Of a stretch of 64,000 nt of DNA, positions 1-11,057 are shown piece by piece. Source of the DNA: Azolla caroliniana (Eukaryota > Polypodiophyta); contig JBHGNT010000007.1 of the NCBI GenBank assembly GCA_043228905.1, forward strand, positions 22,134,001 to 22,198,000, in the 5' to 3' direction. Within the stretch, counting starts at the first letter, position 1, and every line of letters starts with the position of its first letter. The notes below the pieces were generated by a model, which was given only the letters and a program-made list of their open reading frames with translations, did not search any database and had not been told where the DNA came from. Position numbers and translations under genes: made by a program.

Positions 1-373
1 ATGTGGATAAGTGTGAGGGTTAAACGAGAGTGTAAAGAAGGGGAGGATTACTTGTAATCCTCAGGATTGAGACAACCCATTAGGCCACTTGCATGGGGGC
101 CTTGGGTATCACTATAAATAAGAGGCCTAACTACCCTCATTTGATCATCTTTTGACTACGTCGAGACTCTGTTTCATGGTGGTTCAACTCTTGTAGCAAG
201 TGCGCCAGCACCAGGTACGACACAATGCCATAGCGGTGGTATGGGACGCCAATCGAGGCTCGAGTCCATGTCCATTTCGGCACCCTTCTTTCTCTCTCTC
301 CTTTCTATCTATCTAGCTATCATTCTTTTCTCCTTATCATACACTTACATTAGATCATATCTCTAATACATCA
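1..373 (+). mobile_element. partial LTR (right end) of an LTR retrotransposon
   Basis: The stretch has a TATA box (TATAAATA near 113), a CT-rich leader at about 290-340 and ends in CA at 373. The Copia coding homology on the other strand begins right after it, so this looks like an LTR (solo, or the 3' LTR of an element lying left of the window) that inserted into the older Copia fragment. The left end is cut by the window edge. The family is not recognised, and no coding sequence is visible in it. Confidence 0.45.
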
Positions 374-1596
374 GGTACAATGTGTTGATCTTCTAGGCTC
401 GAGCCACAATCAGGCTTCCTTTGCTAAATTTCATGACTCCGTTCCGGATGCTACCCCATGTAGCCTTCATCATCTAGCCGACCGGTTGATATCAGGTTCA
501 ACCGAACCTCCGGAACGTGTTGGACATCCTTTAGCAGCGGCTTGCACCCGGTTGATGTCATCAACCACACATGTCCTATGCCAACGATTCGGCAGGTACC
601 TTCATTCCCCATCCGGACACAACCATGATCTTCAGCTGTGTAGGATGAGAAGCATTTCGAGTCTGGTGTCAGTCAAATGGAACGACGCTCCAGAATTGAC
701 AACCCACGTTGTCTCGTCGCTGACAAGAGCTCGCTCTCCTCAGCAATGAGCATCAATTCTTCTTCACTTGTCACAATCGTTGATGTTCCTTTTCTCTCCG
801 AACCTTTCTGGTCCAAACCTTTCTTCGAATCGGCACTGTCGGTTCCTTTCTCTTTCCTGAAATTCTGATAGTTCCCTAGCTTTCCGCAATAAAAGCAAGT
901 GGGCCTTCCCCTTGACTTCGACCTCGTCCCCGATTTTTCCCGGTATTGGGGACTCTGATACCGGCCTCTTCCCCGGTTATGGTCATCATCCGTGACCAAG
1001 ACCTTCGGATCAGTTCCGGACTCCTAATCCTTCCGGCAAGTTTCTTCATCTAGCAAGCTTGATTTTACCTTTGCTAGGGACAATTGCTTTCCTTCCGGCC
1101 CGGCGTTGCCCAAAGTGACAACTAACGTCTCCCAACTATCCGGGAGGGAACCGACCAGGAGCAATGCAAGTACCTCGTCGGCTAGAGGTACTTCGAGCAA
1201 AGTTGTTTGGTTTATGAGCCCCTGAAATGCGTTCATGTGCTCCGCCATGCTGGATCCGTCCCGGTATCGGAGTTTCACTAACTTCCGGAATACCGAAACC
1301 CGATTTACGGCGTTTTTACTCTCCAGCATGGTGCCGATTTTTTCCCAAAGCACATGAGCCTTACTTTCTTCATTGAAGTTGTTGTACAGGCTCATGTCGA
1401 TGAAGCACCGTATGTATGTCGTTGTCTTCATGTGCATCACCTCCCATGTCCCGGCATCAATCTTATCTGGTTTCTTATCCCCGAACTGTACCAGCAACCA
1501 GAGATCCTTGACCACGAGCATATCCCTCATCTTCGACTTCCACACTAGGTAGTTGGAGCGGGTGAGCTTGAACATGCTGCCGAATGATTCTTCCAT
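374..1596 (-). pseudogene. Copia gag and protease fragment, decayed
   Basis: Reading leftward from ATG at 1596 comes a 190-residue gag portion (UBN2 type, starting MEESFGSMFKLTRSNYLVWK). A spacer follows with a damaged zinc knuckle: CFYCGKLGN near 900 keeps the first two Cys, while the expected His and last Cys are replaced. After that comes a protease-region tail (VGIGHVWLMTSTGC, then LISTGRLDDEGYMG near 480). A frameshift near 455 is needed to reach the next homologous block (KFSKGSLIVA), followed by a stop and a break at about 374. Integrase, RT and RNase H are absent. The start is fixed by the primer-binding site 12 bases upstream. The fragment is a 5' remnant truncated by the neighbouring LTR and cannot be functional. 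Confidence 0.85.
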
Positions 1597-1607
1597 TTCC
1601 TTTGTAT

Positions 1608-1619
1608 GCTTTGATACCA
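1608..1619 (-). other. Copia primer-binding site (initiator tRNA-Met type)
   Basis: The minus strand reads TGGTATCAAAGC three bases after the LTR end CA. This is one mismatch from the common Copia primer site TGGTATCAGAGC, which pairs with the 3' region of initiator tRNA-Met. It lies between LTR and gag start as expected. Confidence 0.85.
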
Positions 1620-1622
1620 GAT

Positions 1623-2189
1623 TGTGCGGAAATAATGCTCGGCCACAACTGAGTCTTCAACAAGCAATAGAAGAGAACAAACTAAAACCGAGATGACATA
1701 GGACATTAACGTGGAAATCCCTAAATGGGAAAAACCACAGGAGCCCATAGACTCCAACTATCACTATGAGAGGAGGAATAGAATGTGAGACTCAGAGGCA
1801 ACGACCTCGAGCTCTATGTCTTCGCCAAACCGGTGGTTACAATAGAAAACTAGTTCTCTATCTCTCTCTCCCTCTCTCACTCTCTATATACAACAATATA
1901 CAACAACACCATATCACTACACTCACTTAACTACATAAAGTGATTGCCCTAAGTCATATTTATACTTATATGAATTTAGGGCTATTTACAAATATAGCCT
2001 CGATGGGCTCACCATGAAACATATGTACACATATGTCCTTGGATCCGGTTTGCACCGGATCCATCCGGATTCACTCGATCCGGTTTCCGAGCCTCATCCG
2101 GAACCCTTTCAGTTCGTCCATCCGCCTCGTCTGATCCGACTCCTTTGGTTCTCATCTTGATCCTATCCGGAGGGACCGAATTCCCAACA
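1623..2189 (-). mobile_element. 5' LTR of the first Copia element
   Basis: On the minus strand this 567-bp segment begins TGTTGGGAATTCGG at 2189 and ends CCGCACA at 1623, giving the TG...CA ends of an LTR, and is followed by the primer-binding site. A TATA-like TATAAATA lies near 1955-1970 on the same strand, with a CT/GA-rich stretch downstream (1855-1885). No second LTR of this family is present in the window, so the element is truncated. Confidence 0.8.
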
Positions 2190-2235
2190 ACAACCACAAC
2201 CTTCTCAACGGTGCACAAAAGGAACATTACTTCGG

Positions 2236-2411
2236 AAACCTCCATTGATTCATGTACAAGAAGTCCAGTTGAATTATTATGTCGTTTCACATAGCTCTAT
2301 CGATTCATGTACATGAAGGCTATACTTTGTTTAGTACACACCTCATCATTGGACACTTCTATCAATTTTTGTGCATGAAGGCTAGACTCTTTTAAGGACA
2401 CACACCTCATC
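2236..2411 (+). repeat. degenerate tandem repeat, about 60-64 bp unit, 2-3 copies
   Basis: Units at 2288-2347 and 2348-2411 share the order 'TCTATCRATT..TG..CATGAAGGCTA.ACT' and 'ACACACCTCATC'. A third, weaker unit at about 2236-2287 repeats 'CATTGATTCATGTACA'. It lies between two LTR fragments, and no coding sense is seen. Confidence 0.6.
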
Positions 2412-2461
2412 TCCTTGAATCAGGGTGCAGCCGGGGTTGAACCGATGACCTATCAGACTAT

Positions 2462-2711
2462 AGTCCTTAAAAGGGCTGACAAAAGTACTGACATGTACTT
2501 CAACGCTCATACGAGCAACTAACACTAACTCCAAGGAATATGATTACGTATTAGGCTCGAACCGTAGGCTCAAATGGCCTACTGGTTTTGATTATTCCAG
2601 GGTATGATCTGGTTCTCCAATCCGGGTACCTATCCGGTTCTCTGTCCAGATACCAATCCGGCTCTAGCTTATTTAGCCGATCCATATTCGGTTGAGCTTG
2701 CTTGCTCAACA
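2462..2711 (-). mobile_element. partial 3' LTR of a second Copia family
   Basis: The minus strand starts TGTTGAGCAAGCAAGCTC at 2711 and is alignable with the 5' LTR at 32,244, which begins TGTTGAGCGAGCAAGCTC. Shared blocks run on through GTCAGTACTT and AGTCC-like sequence to about 2462, just before where the TATA box should be. The rest of the LTR (TATA, R, U5) is missing. It belongs to the same family as the 32-37 kb element but is a separate, diverged copy. Confidence 0.8.
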
Positions 2712-3130
2712 CTCCCCCTCAAGCTCAACTTGAGGTCGGATCGCTATGTGTGTCCACCAGTCCTTTCCTCTGTCTCCTCCTGGCGTCTTCCCGCCTAGCT
2801 CGTGCTCCTCGTCCAGTTCGGTTCCTTTTCCCACGACCCATCTGGTTCCGCGCCTTTGGACCTTCTCGGTCGGCTTGTCTGCTCAACATGCCCATCTCAG
2901 CTCTTCCGTTGTTGCGACTTCGGCGCTTCTCGACCCGTCGGTTCCTCCGTGTTGGTGTCAACTTCCGTGACCTCCCTTCCGTTTGGCCTTCTTCTGATTC
3001 AGCTCCTCCGAATGGAACTCGTCTTCCGAATCGGCTGTCTCTGATTCGTTCCAACTCTTGTCCGAATTGGCTGTCTCCAATTCGTCTTCAACCTTCAAGC
3101 CCTTCACCACATCAAACCACGTCTATCAGG
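2712..3130 (-). pseudogene. 3' internal end of the second Copia family, with polypurine tract
   Basis: Immediately before the LTR the minus strand has a polypurine tract, GAGCTTGAGGGGGAG (2712-2726). The sequence before it can be read in frame near 3128-3000 as VVKGLKVEDEL..., which aligns with VVKGLKPEDKL in the coding tail of the 32-37 kb Copia. Homology begins at about 3130, and nothing of RT or RNase H remains. The reading frame is broken by at least one stop near 2960. It shows what should follow the coding tail in this family: about 300 bp more, the tract, then the LTR. Confidence 0.7.
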
Positions 3131-3225
3131 GCCATAGCCAAAGAGAAATTTAAAATGAAGAAAAGAATGAGAAGTAGAAAATAAGAGAGGAATGAGGGAG
3201 AAATAAGATGTTGAAAATGGATTAA

Positions 3226-3272
3226 CAATGAGAACAAGGGTTACAATAGCAATGAGAACAAGGGTTATAAGA
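3226..3272. repeat. 24-bp tandem duplication
   Basis: CAATGAGAACAAGGGTTA occurs twice in a row at 3226 and 3250 with a 24-base period. Confidence 0.85.
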
Positions 3273-3504
3273 GTATGCCGAAGACTAGTGTTGAACCGGA
3301 ATGGTTCATCAATAGTTCGATATATGTTTATATAGCATGCTTTGGATACATGCATGCTCGCCACCTCATAGGCATGCATGCTCGCCATTTTTCATTCATG
3401 CAAGCATGACACTTGGTAATCATGCGTTAGTCTATGCGGTGGCGACGTTTCATACTATTATATATGTTTTTTCTTGATCTAATATAAGAATTTACAATTT
3501 AATA

Positions 3505-3680
3505 AATGTAATATAATGTATCCTAGTGGTTGAAGTTATACATCATCTTTGAGGGGGTCATGGTTTGAATCTCTATTACGAGTCTCAAAGTTCTGGCATA
3601 TGTTCATGACATTATCCCCTTCCTTTGAGTTCCATGAGTCGCAATGCACGAACTAGGAGTTGACTTATTTGGATATCATC
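3505..3680 (+). mobile_element. SINE-like tRNA-derived element
   Basis: An A-box-like TATCCTAGTGG (3519-3529) is followed 32 bases later by a good B box, GGTTTGAATCT (3562-3572). This is the internal RNA polymerase III promoter arrangement of tRNA-derived plant SINEs. The sequence around the boxes does not fold into a complete tRNA, so it is not called a tRNA gene. The 3' limit is uncertain. Confidence 0.45.
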
Positions 3681-3701
3681 GATGAAATTCAACTACAAGT
3701 T

Positions 3702-4260
3702 CTAAATTGGTATTATTGAGATTTTCAACTGGCCATCCGCAGGTGTATAACCCAACCAATCAACCAAATAATACAATTTGTTCTTCAGTACTTTGCAGTC
3801 CAAAATGGATTTGACTTCATATTCAAAGCCTTCATCAAGCTCAATAGGAGGTGGAGGGGGAACACTGCGATCTGGAATAGAGTTTGAAGCATAAGGTTCC
3901 AAGAGTGAGACAAGGAACACTGGATGAATACTCATATGATGAGGGAGATTGAGATGAAATGCAAAATGGATTTGACTTCATATTCAAAGCCTTCATCAAG
4001 CTCAATAGGAGGTGGAGGGGGAACACCGCGATCTGGAATAGAGTTTGAAGCATAAGGTTCCAAGAGTGAGACAAGGAACACTGGATGAATACTCATATGA
4101 GGAGGGAGATTGAGATGAAATGCAACTTCATTGATCTGTTTAGTGATTAAATATGGACTAGGACGTTGATGATCCAACTTGTTACAAGGCCTAGTGGTCT
4201 TCACATTATGTCGTAAGAGCCATACACGATATCCAACCTCTAGTCAACATGGGTAATGCA
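3702..4260 (-). pseudogene. Ty3/gypsy chromovirus integrase C-terminus and chromodomain, decayed
   Basis: Reading leftward from about 4255, the peptide EVGYRVWLLRHNVKTTRPCN continues into KLDHQRPSPYLITKQINEVA and then HPVFLVSLLEPYASN, the hallmark integrase C-terminal block of plant chromoviruses. A proline-rich linker (VPPPPPIELDEGFEYEV) leads to KLYYLVDWLGY, the chromodomain core. A 161-bp tandem duplication repeats the HPVF...FEYEVKSIL part, so the protein is broken between the two copies. Nothing upstream (RT, RNase H) is recognisable. Chromodomains in this family guide integration to marked chromatin; this copy is dead. Confidence 0.85.
3802..4123. repeat. 161-bp tandem duplication inside the gypsy fragment
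   Basis: The segment starting AAAATGGATTTGACTTC at 3802 recurs at 3963 with only a few base differences (for example CTGCGATC versus CCGCGATC). Near-identity of the two halves inside an otherwise old remnant suggests a recent local duplication. Confidence 0.9.
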
Positions 4261-4299
4261 TATTTCCGAAATTTCTAAAATACTTTCTCATAATGATCT

Positions 4300-7210
4300 C
4301 AAGCATATTCTTATACATGGCTAACCTTTTGGCATTCATAGTATGATGTGTGGTCCTAGTCTTCCTTCACATGAGTGCAATGTTGCCATGCGGCATGATT
4401 ATTAGTCATTATGTATCCTTATTAGAGGAATAGTAGTATAAAGAAAAATTTTAGACATACAACTGATGATTCATCAACAACAATGAAATCTTCATTATAC
4501 GACGATGGATACTTTGCTTAATTTTTTATTTTTCAAAGAGCCCAAGTGATTAGAGGATAAAATAAAGGGATTATTGAGATCCTCAAGATAACCTAAAACA
4601 CATTCAAGACTATTAAAATGAGAGATAAATAGATAGGCAGATTCTATTATCATCTTAGGAGGTCAAATATGGCCTATGCGGCCAAAAATATTAACATTTC
4701 ACATGACACATGTGAAAGTGAGTAGTGAATCTCAATGTTCAAGAACTTTACCAATGAATGTTACGATCGAGAGTGCACATTGTGGTTGTGAGAGAACTGT
4801 GTGCAAGGATTGGGTTTGGTCGAATATATGTGGAAAGCATGATCCAATATGATCAAAGGTATGGATGTGAAAGTTGAAACCCTTCTCTTCTAAAAGTTTT
4901 ACAACAATTTAGGGGTTCTTGGGCCCACCCCAATGTGATGTTAGCATTATGGTCACATGTTATCCTTTTTTCCTGACATCATGATGTATTTTAATGAAAT
5001 GAGGTTTATAAAAGTGAATTGTTGGGTTCTACAACATCCAATGGTCATGCATAACCCGTTTTTTAGCATCTTATCATACTCTAATAAAATGCATTTTACG
5101 AAAAAAGAAAGTAAGTAAGAGACTTATAGAATGTGTGGGGTTAGGTCATAATCCTTTTTGAAAAATTGGTGAGGGTTGATCTTATAAGATCAACAACATA
5201 TGGATGTATATGAATGCAACATTATTTAAATAAATGTACATACATCACCAAAATGTTTTCGCCAAGACTCTCATGATCATCAACCTCAAATACTTAAGAT
5301 GGCTACCAGTTTCATTTAGTACAAACTATGTATGTCTCAAAAAGATAGTGGGTCCATAACTCATTGATAATGTGTGCACATGAAACTAATCTCTATATTA
5401 CATAGGGATCTTATCCCTGATAAAAAAAGAGAAAGTGATTCAAACATTAAATTAGCATGGCCTTTTATTGAATGTAGAGGTTATGGTATCACATATATTT
5501 CGTGAATTTAAACACAATTAGTTAAGCACATCACATGGCCCAAAATATCTTCAATAATGCTTGCCTTCACAAAAGACTTGAAGTGGTGGTGGTTAATAAT
5601 CCTGATGGATTTTGATATGTGGAGGTTAGAAAGACACATACATAAAAAATGGATTAGCCTCACTTCCATATATTTTGCTTTCTTTTCTCATTGGTTACTT
5701 CACATTTTAGTATAAAATGAATCATGAGAAAGTGAGAGTATTCGGCGTTGCTTAAGCAAAACCAATAACTTACATATTTAAACAAAAAGCCCGTTTTATT
5801 GCATTCTTTGTGGAAAGAAACAATAAAGTTTGTTCTAGAAAAGATTGATAGGATTCTAATTTATTTGAATTGGTTGACATTGGGAATTTTGTTTGTGTGT
5901 GCATGCATTGCTTTTCATTCAATATGAACATTGAGGTGTCTATATAATGATATATTGCCCAACGTCATTGGTGATGACTTGTGGCATTCAATAGCATTGT
6001 TAAAATAGAAGCTAATACATAATAATCATACCATGATATAATAACTCTCGTCTCTAAGCTCCAAACTAGCCATCTATTCCCAAAAAATAGAACAATGAAA
6101 CATTTATAGAGGACCAAGAAGATGATAATTTAGTTGGACCTACCAATTGGCATACACAAGTTGAGTGTAACATTGATGATTATGTTTCATATAAGTTCGA
6201 AGGAAAATAACATAATGAAGGATCTGCAAACTTCTATTTGATATCCTCTTACTATCTCTAAATGGTGATTCATGAAGATTGTTTTTGTAAATGCATAAAC
6301 CTTAAACATTTTTGCTTTTTTCCTCCGTGTTAGGGGCCAATTGGTCCAGGAACTAGTGACTTGAGTTTTCAACATAAGGAACAAACCCCACTTGATATCA
6401 CCCATCTCTATCTACCTATGTATATTCCAATTTTTTACATGAAGAGGATGTCCCTGCTTACTTTTCAATAACTAGCATACATGATTCCATAAGGGAGTGC
6501 TCCCCATCTTGGAGTCATTTGTGTGTGTGCATTTACATGAAAAAGGAAATGATGAGAATAATAAATGTTGCCGAAAATGGATATTTTCAAAGATAAAATC
6601 AAGCAAAGCTTTGCTTGGGATTCTAGTTCTTGCAATTTGAACATCTGCTTTCGGTGGACTTCCATTTTTAAAGTTGGGGATGTGATTGGGGGCATTATGT
6701 GGTGAGATTTGATGATGAGAAGGAAAACATTTGCACCCAATATTTCATCTCTCTCTCTACCCTAACTTTATCTCTTTTGTCAACAAAACTTATCTCTTAG
6801 CTTCTCTCCCTCCCTCCCTCTTGTTACACCTTCCAAACTTAGCTTTTCTTTTGGGATGTGTGGATGCATTGCTTGCTTTGAGGTGGGGCTAAATTTAGTT
6901 TGCTTATTGACCTTATAATCAATCTGAGTATGTGCGCGCACGCGTGTGTCTCATGATTTAGTGGCTTTTACACCGTAGCATCAATGTCATAAAAATTGAG
7001 AGAGCCCAAGTACGAGCCTAGTCCATGGGTCGGCCCCATTCCATATAGATCTTAACAAGTGTCCATTTGGGCTCGGTGTCGTCCTAGGTATTCCTATAGA
7101 TCATATTGACGTCTCGTGGAAAATTCTAATCTCTCTCAATCAAATTTGTATATAACACTAGTATGTAGAGTTTGCATCAAATTTGGTCTCTTTTGGTAAC
7201 AATACATGAA
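4300..7210. other. gene-free AT-rich stretch
   Basis: No ORF with family character, splice pattern or element ends were recognised on either strand. Short ORFs at 6187-6405 and 6465-6740 (minus) have no recognisable motifs and are taken as chance. CT-rich runs at 6745-6830 are the only notable composition. Confidence 0.6.
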
Positions 7211-7214
7211 ACAA

Positions 7215-7312
7215 TAAGAGTTCCTCTAACTTAAACTTTCTCTCCCATCCCCTGTTTCTCTAACAAGAAGAGTTCCTCTCAAACTCAAACTTTCTCTCTC
7301 ATCCCCTGCTTT
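7215..7312 (+). repeat. tandem duplication in the leader of the 7.4 kb gene
   Basis: The block 'AGTTCCTCT..AACT..AAACTTTCTCTC.CATCCCCTG' occurs at about 7218-7253 and again at about 7273-7312. It sits 100-200 bases upstream of the ATG, so it may be part of the promoter or 5' leader of the next gene. Confidence 0.75.
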
Positions 7313-7380
7313 TCTGCACATCTATTGTTTGCATCTCCATTAGTATATGCTAATTGAGTAAACACAATATTCATCTTCAC

Positions 7381-7383
<3 letters not shown>

Positions 7384-7411
<28 letters not shown>
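7384..7411 (+). repeat. (CT)14 tract directly before the start codon
   Basis: An uninterrupted CT repeat ends one base before the ATG at 7413. It lies in the probable 5' leader. Confidence 0.9.
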
Positions 7412-7412
<1 letters not shown>

Positions 7413-7414
<2 letters not shown>

Positions 7415-7973
7415 GGCCAGCACTAGACTTGGACCTATTGAAGAAGCAATTGGGAAGTTTGAGTCATCCTCCCATTACCACAATCATCATGACTATGAAG
7501 TCGAAGATGATTCAGATGGTGATAACTCAAAGAGCTTGAGCATTCAACAATGGCTAGCAAGCATGGTAACAAAGCTACTCCGACAATTCGGGCGGCCTCG
7601 TCACATCCGAGCACGGGGCTATAAGAGACTAAACAACAAATTCAGCACACGGCTCGGCCGCCCACATGCTATAAGGTCTGGCTCACAATCACATGGCTCT
7701 CTCCCGGGCCGGATACGAATCCAAGCCAAACCCCGTGTCAGGTGGCGAAGGTTCGTGCCGCTTTCGCCCTCAGCACTAATGACTAGGATCCGGAATGCAT
7801 ATGTAAGGTTGCTCTTAGCCGCGGAAGCGAAGATGAGCTTACAAGGTGGCATTTCCATGGCTCCATTTGGCTCTTCTTCCACTAGGGCCAGTTTCTTCCC
7901 ACCAAACCTCCCTAAAGAATATGATCCCAAGGTCTTGGTCCAACTCTATGCATCCTCTCTAAAACAATGTTAG
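7413..7973 (+). CDS. uncharacterised Arg-rich plant protein, intronless, 186 aa
   Basis: The ORF opens directly after a (CT)n leader with MASTRLGPIEEAIGKFESSS and closes with TAG at 7971. Residues 20-42 are His/Asp/Ser rich. Residues 52-66 (MVTKLLRQFGRPRHI) and 66-130 are strongly basic, with many Arg/Pro/Gly; KPRVRWRRFVPLSP sits near 106-120. An amphipathic segment RIRNAYVRLLLAAEAKMSLQ follows near 125-144, and the C-terminus ends EYDPKVLVQLYASSLK. The last two blocks recall a group of small unnamed land-plant proteins that end in 'FD.K.L.EIY.S'; I know no function for them. There is no signal peptide or membrane segment. GC content is clearly higher than the flanks, codon use is sensible, and the antisense frame is only a shadow. 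I think it is a real gene, with a possible nuclear or nucleic-acid role only because of its charge. Confidence 0.6.
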
Positions 7974-10640
7974 TTCCCACACACACATCATATATGTATG
8001 CATATGTACCCAAAATCATGTTCACTAGTGTCTCTTCAAACTATAAATCTTACCTCTCCTCTAGATTTCTAACCATTTACAATTCACTTCTTCCTCTAGT
8101 TACTCTTTTCTTGTTGGTACCTTACCCCTAGCCAAGACAAATCTACCAACAAGTTTCACACATAGTCTTGTTTATATCTGACATGTGAGGACGATATGAC
8201 ATTCTCACGACCTCATCTCTCGAAACCTCGACCTTTGAACTCGCACTCATTTCCTCCTTTGCCATGCCATGCCATCACTCCTACATCCTCCTTGGGAGGA
8301 ATGGGTAATCCAAGAAAAGTGTTGCGTATTTTCGGTATCTCCAAAAGAATTCATCGGTGGTCTTCATGTAACCAGAGTCACAATATCCCTGCTCTCCACG
8401 TAAGGAGTCATCATCACCAACACATCTTGAAGAATTTACTCTTCTACCTCCCCAAGTAGCTAGAGACTCATTTGTCTAGCCCATTCTTGCGTTTTATTGT
8501 TTATTCATGCCTCGAGGAAATTGTTTTGTTGCGACATACCCAAGTTTATTTCCTCTATATCAAGTCTTGATAGATGTATTCAATTTATATTCAACTTTAC
8601 TACACATATCAGTGTCCAATCTCATGTTTAATTTAATTAAAATAACTCACTTCTTTTTATGGAGATGTTCTCAATTTACATTCAATATGACACAGATACT
8701 TCATAATACATATCATAAAGTGTATTTTTATGTTGACTTGAATATTCGGTAGTTGGTTTGTCACATGCAACATGATTAACTAATGCATTATCAAACCTAT
8801 ATTATTTGTCATATTTTGAATGAATTCAAGGGCAAGGTCTAACTTTTCTTTTCCTTTTGCCTCCCGCACACCATGTGATTTGCCCTCTTTTTTAGGACCT
8901 CCTACCCTACATGTATAGAGGCATTAGACATCCATTATACATGAGATGAACCTAGAGTGTTGTAGGCTTATTGAACTACAACAATATAAAAGAATTTTGG
9001 TTATAGAATGGCCAATCTTGTTCATTTGCTTCTAATCAACGGTCAATAGAGACATTCCTTTGGTCAAACAATGCAACTAGAAGTTCAATACATACTCTTT
9101 TGTGGGATTATAATATCAACATGTATCTTGTGCTATATATACCTCATTGGGCTCTCATAGAGAAGAAAATGAGATCTACTCATAGACACCAAACAAGCCT
9201 CTATATTCCACATTTAAATATTCACACAAACACTTGGAAAATCCTTCCATAAAGGGCTTGCGGTCAAAGTCTCTTAGCAATGTGGTTCATGGTTATGTTG
9301 GTGATCATAAAAATTTCGCAATGTTCCCCTATTTTCCTTTTGCAAACTCAATGTTTTTTAGTGCAACAATTTTCCTATCCAAATAATAGCCTTCTTCAAA
9401 TGGACACCACAAATAGTCATCCATCACTATGATATGGAAAACGATATGCCCTTCAAATGAACATCACATATCTCGTGAGATTTACGATATCTCACGACAA
9501 TGTAGAATTGAATCATGGAATTTTTGGCAAAGTGTCAATGTAGGTGAAATTGACATTCTTGAAATGGACATTCTTGAAAACAAATGACATTATAGGTGAA
9601 ATTGACATTCTTGAAATGGACACACACAAATTCCAATGGAGTACACCACCGTCAATCATTTGTTTTCCTAGATGGCAAAAGGATATACCCTTCTAGTGGA
9701 CACCAAAAACTCTAGGAAGCATTTCATTTGGCTTCACAAAAAACATGTAAAGTTTTATGGCATGTTTCCCAATCATCCTAAGAATGACACCCTCTAGAAA
9801 GAGATGGCTCGATAGTCAATTCGGATGACCCTAACTATTTTTAGTCACTTAGTAAATTGGATTTTCAGCTATAATAACATTCACATAACTTAGCTTTAAG
9901 CCCGAAGGCACTAAATTGATGTAACTATGTATTTTTATCAATAATATTACAACACCATCTCTACCATAGACTTTACTATAGATAACTAGAACCTGTGTTG
10001 TGAACACAACTAACTATAGCAAGAAAGTCCAATAAAAGTTGTGTATGATTAAAAAGTTAGGAATACTCTACTCATGGACCTCCTCGAGGTGTTGTTCATT
10101 GGACAATGATGGACCTAGCTCTAACGATAGGATGATCTGTTTTAGGATGTTGTACAATTTGTACATTACCTGATACATGGTTAGGATGGGTAATGTTGAG
10201 CAACATTTTCTCGAAGGGGTGGTTTCTTTTACTTAGATCATTAAGCATGGGAGCTCGAGGAAAGATAATCTAAGCCATTAGATAAAAAGGTAGGCATAAT
10301 AGTGCCCATGTGACTTGGAGGAACTAGTTCTAGAAAAAACAAAATCTAACCAAGATGATCTAAATTATGCATTAACATATCCAAATGATACTCACCTAAG
10401 ATTGACAATATCATAAACCAATTTCCTTTGCATACGATGCAACGAAAGAGAGAACAAAGAGCAGGTGGACATTTCCCTATAAAAACAAAGTGGCTTTGTG
10501 CCATGTTGAAGATCGACGAAATGGCCCAAGCAAGAGACAACTTAGCAAAATTTAGTAATTTACCCTGATAGCATGGCCTAGGAGTAACTATGGCATTGGC
10601 ATTAACTTAATGGCCCGACCACCACCCGGCGTCATTGGAC
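7974..10640. other. gene-free stretch between the Arg-rich gene and the PPR gene
   Basis: An 87-residue ORF at 8196-8459 (plus) has no motif and is not supported. A short repeat, AGGTGAAATTGACATTCTTG, occurs at about 9542 and 9594. A 9-bp inverted repeat (TCGTGAGAT / ATCTCACGA) lies near 9473-9497. No element ends or family homology were found. Confidence 0.55.
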
Positions 10641-10647
10641 AACATGA

Positions 10648-10740
10648 CAAATCAAAATTTCTTCGGCACTAGATGCAACGAGAGTCCACGAGAGAGAATC
10701 AAAATTTCTTCGACACTAGATGCAAAAGAGAAACCTTGAG
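10648..10740. repeat. tandem duplication of about 50 bp
   Basis: AATCAAAATTTCTTCGRCAC followed by TAGATGCAA.. occurs at about 10,649 and again at about 10,697, each followed by GAGA-rich sequence. It lies upstream of the PPR gene. Confidence 0.7.
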
Positions 10741-10826
10741 AGATGATCATGTCCGTCGAGCCTCGGAGGGAGCGGTTACTCGGTATGCATTGCTCGAAAA
10801 CATATCTATACCAAATGATGAGGAGG

Positions 10827-10879
10827 TGATGGTGATGGTGATGGTGATGGTGATGGTGATGATGATGATGATGATGATG
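10827..10879 (+). repeat. (GATGGT)n(GATGAT)n microsatellite
   Basis: A hexanucleotide-to-trinucleotide repeat about 200 bp upstream of the PPR reading frame. It creates Met-Val runs in one frame that should not be read as protein. Confidence 0.9.
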
Positions 10880-11057
10880 TAACTACCCACATGGTTAGTG
10901 GTTAGCAAAGAAACAGCATATCCATAAGAGTAGGATGTTCTGCATTTTGCTTGTGTATATGGTATAGGTACTCAGTTCATGGTCCAATTCGTGTGTGAGC
11001 ATAGACAACTCTTGAAGCAATGGAGGAAGATGGCACATATACAACACAGGTAGACAA

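Noticed and set aside
2434-2462. tRNA gene on the minus strand (GGTTCAACCCC B box)
   Set aside because: No acceptor stem or A box at the right distance; upstream sequence is LTR. At best a B-box remnant.
2725-3054. 109-aa Arg-rich ORF as an independent gene
   Set aside because: It is an alternative frame of the Copia 3' tail; the homologous frame is another one.
8196-8459. 87-aa ORF downstream of the Arg-rich gene
   Set aside because: No motif, low-complexity His/Pro/Ser content and no support from splice or leader signals.
10673-10882. 69-aa ORF before the PPR gene
   Set aside because: The second half is a Met-Val repeat from (GATGGT)n; the first half lies in a tandem duplication.
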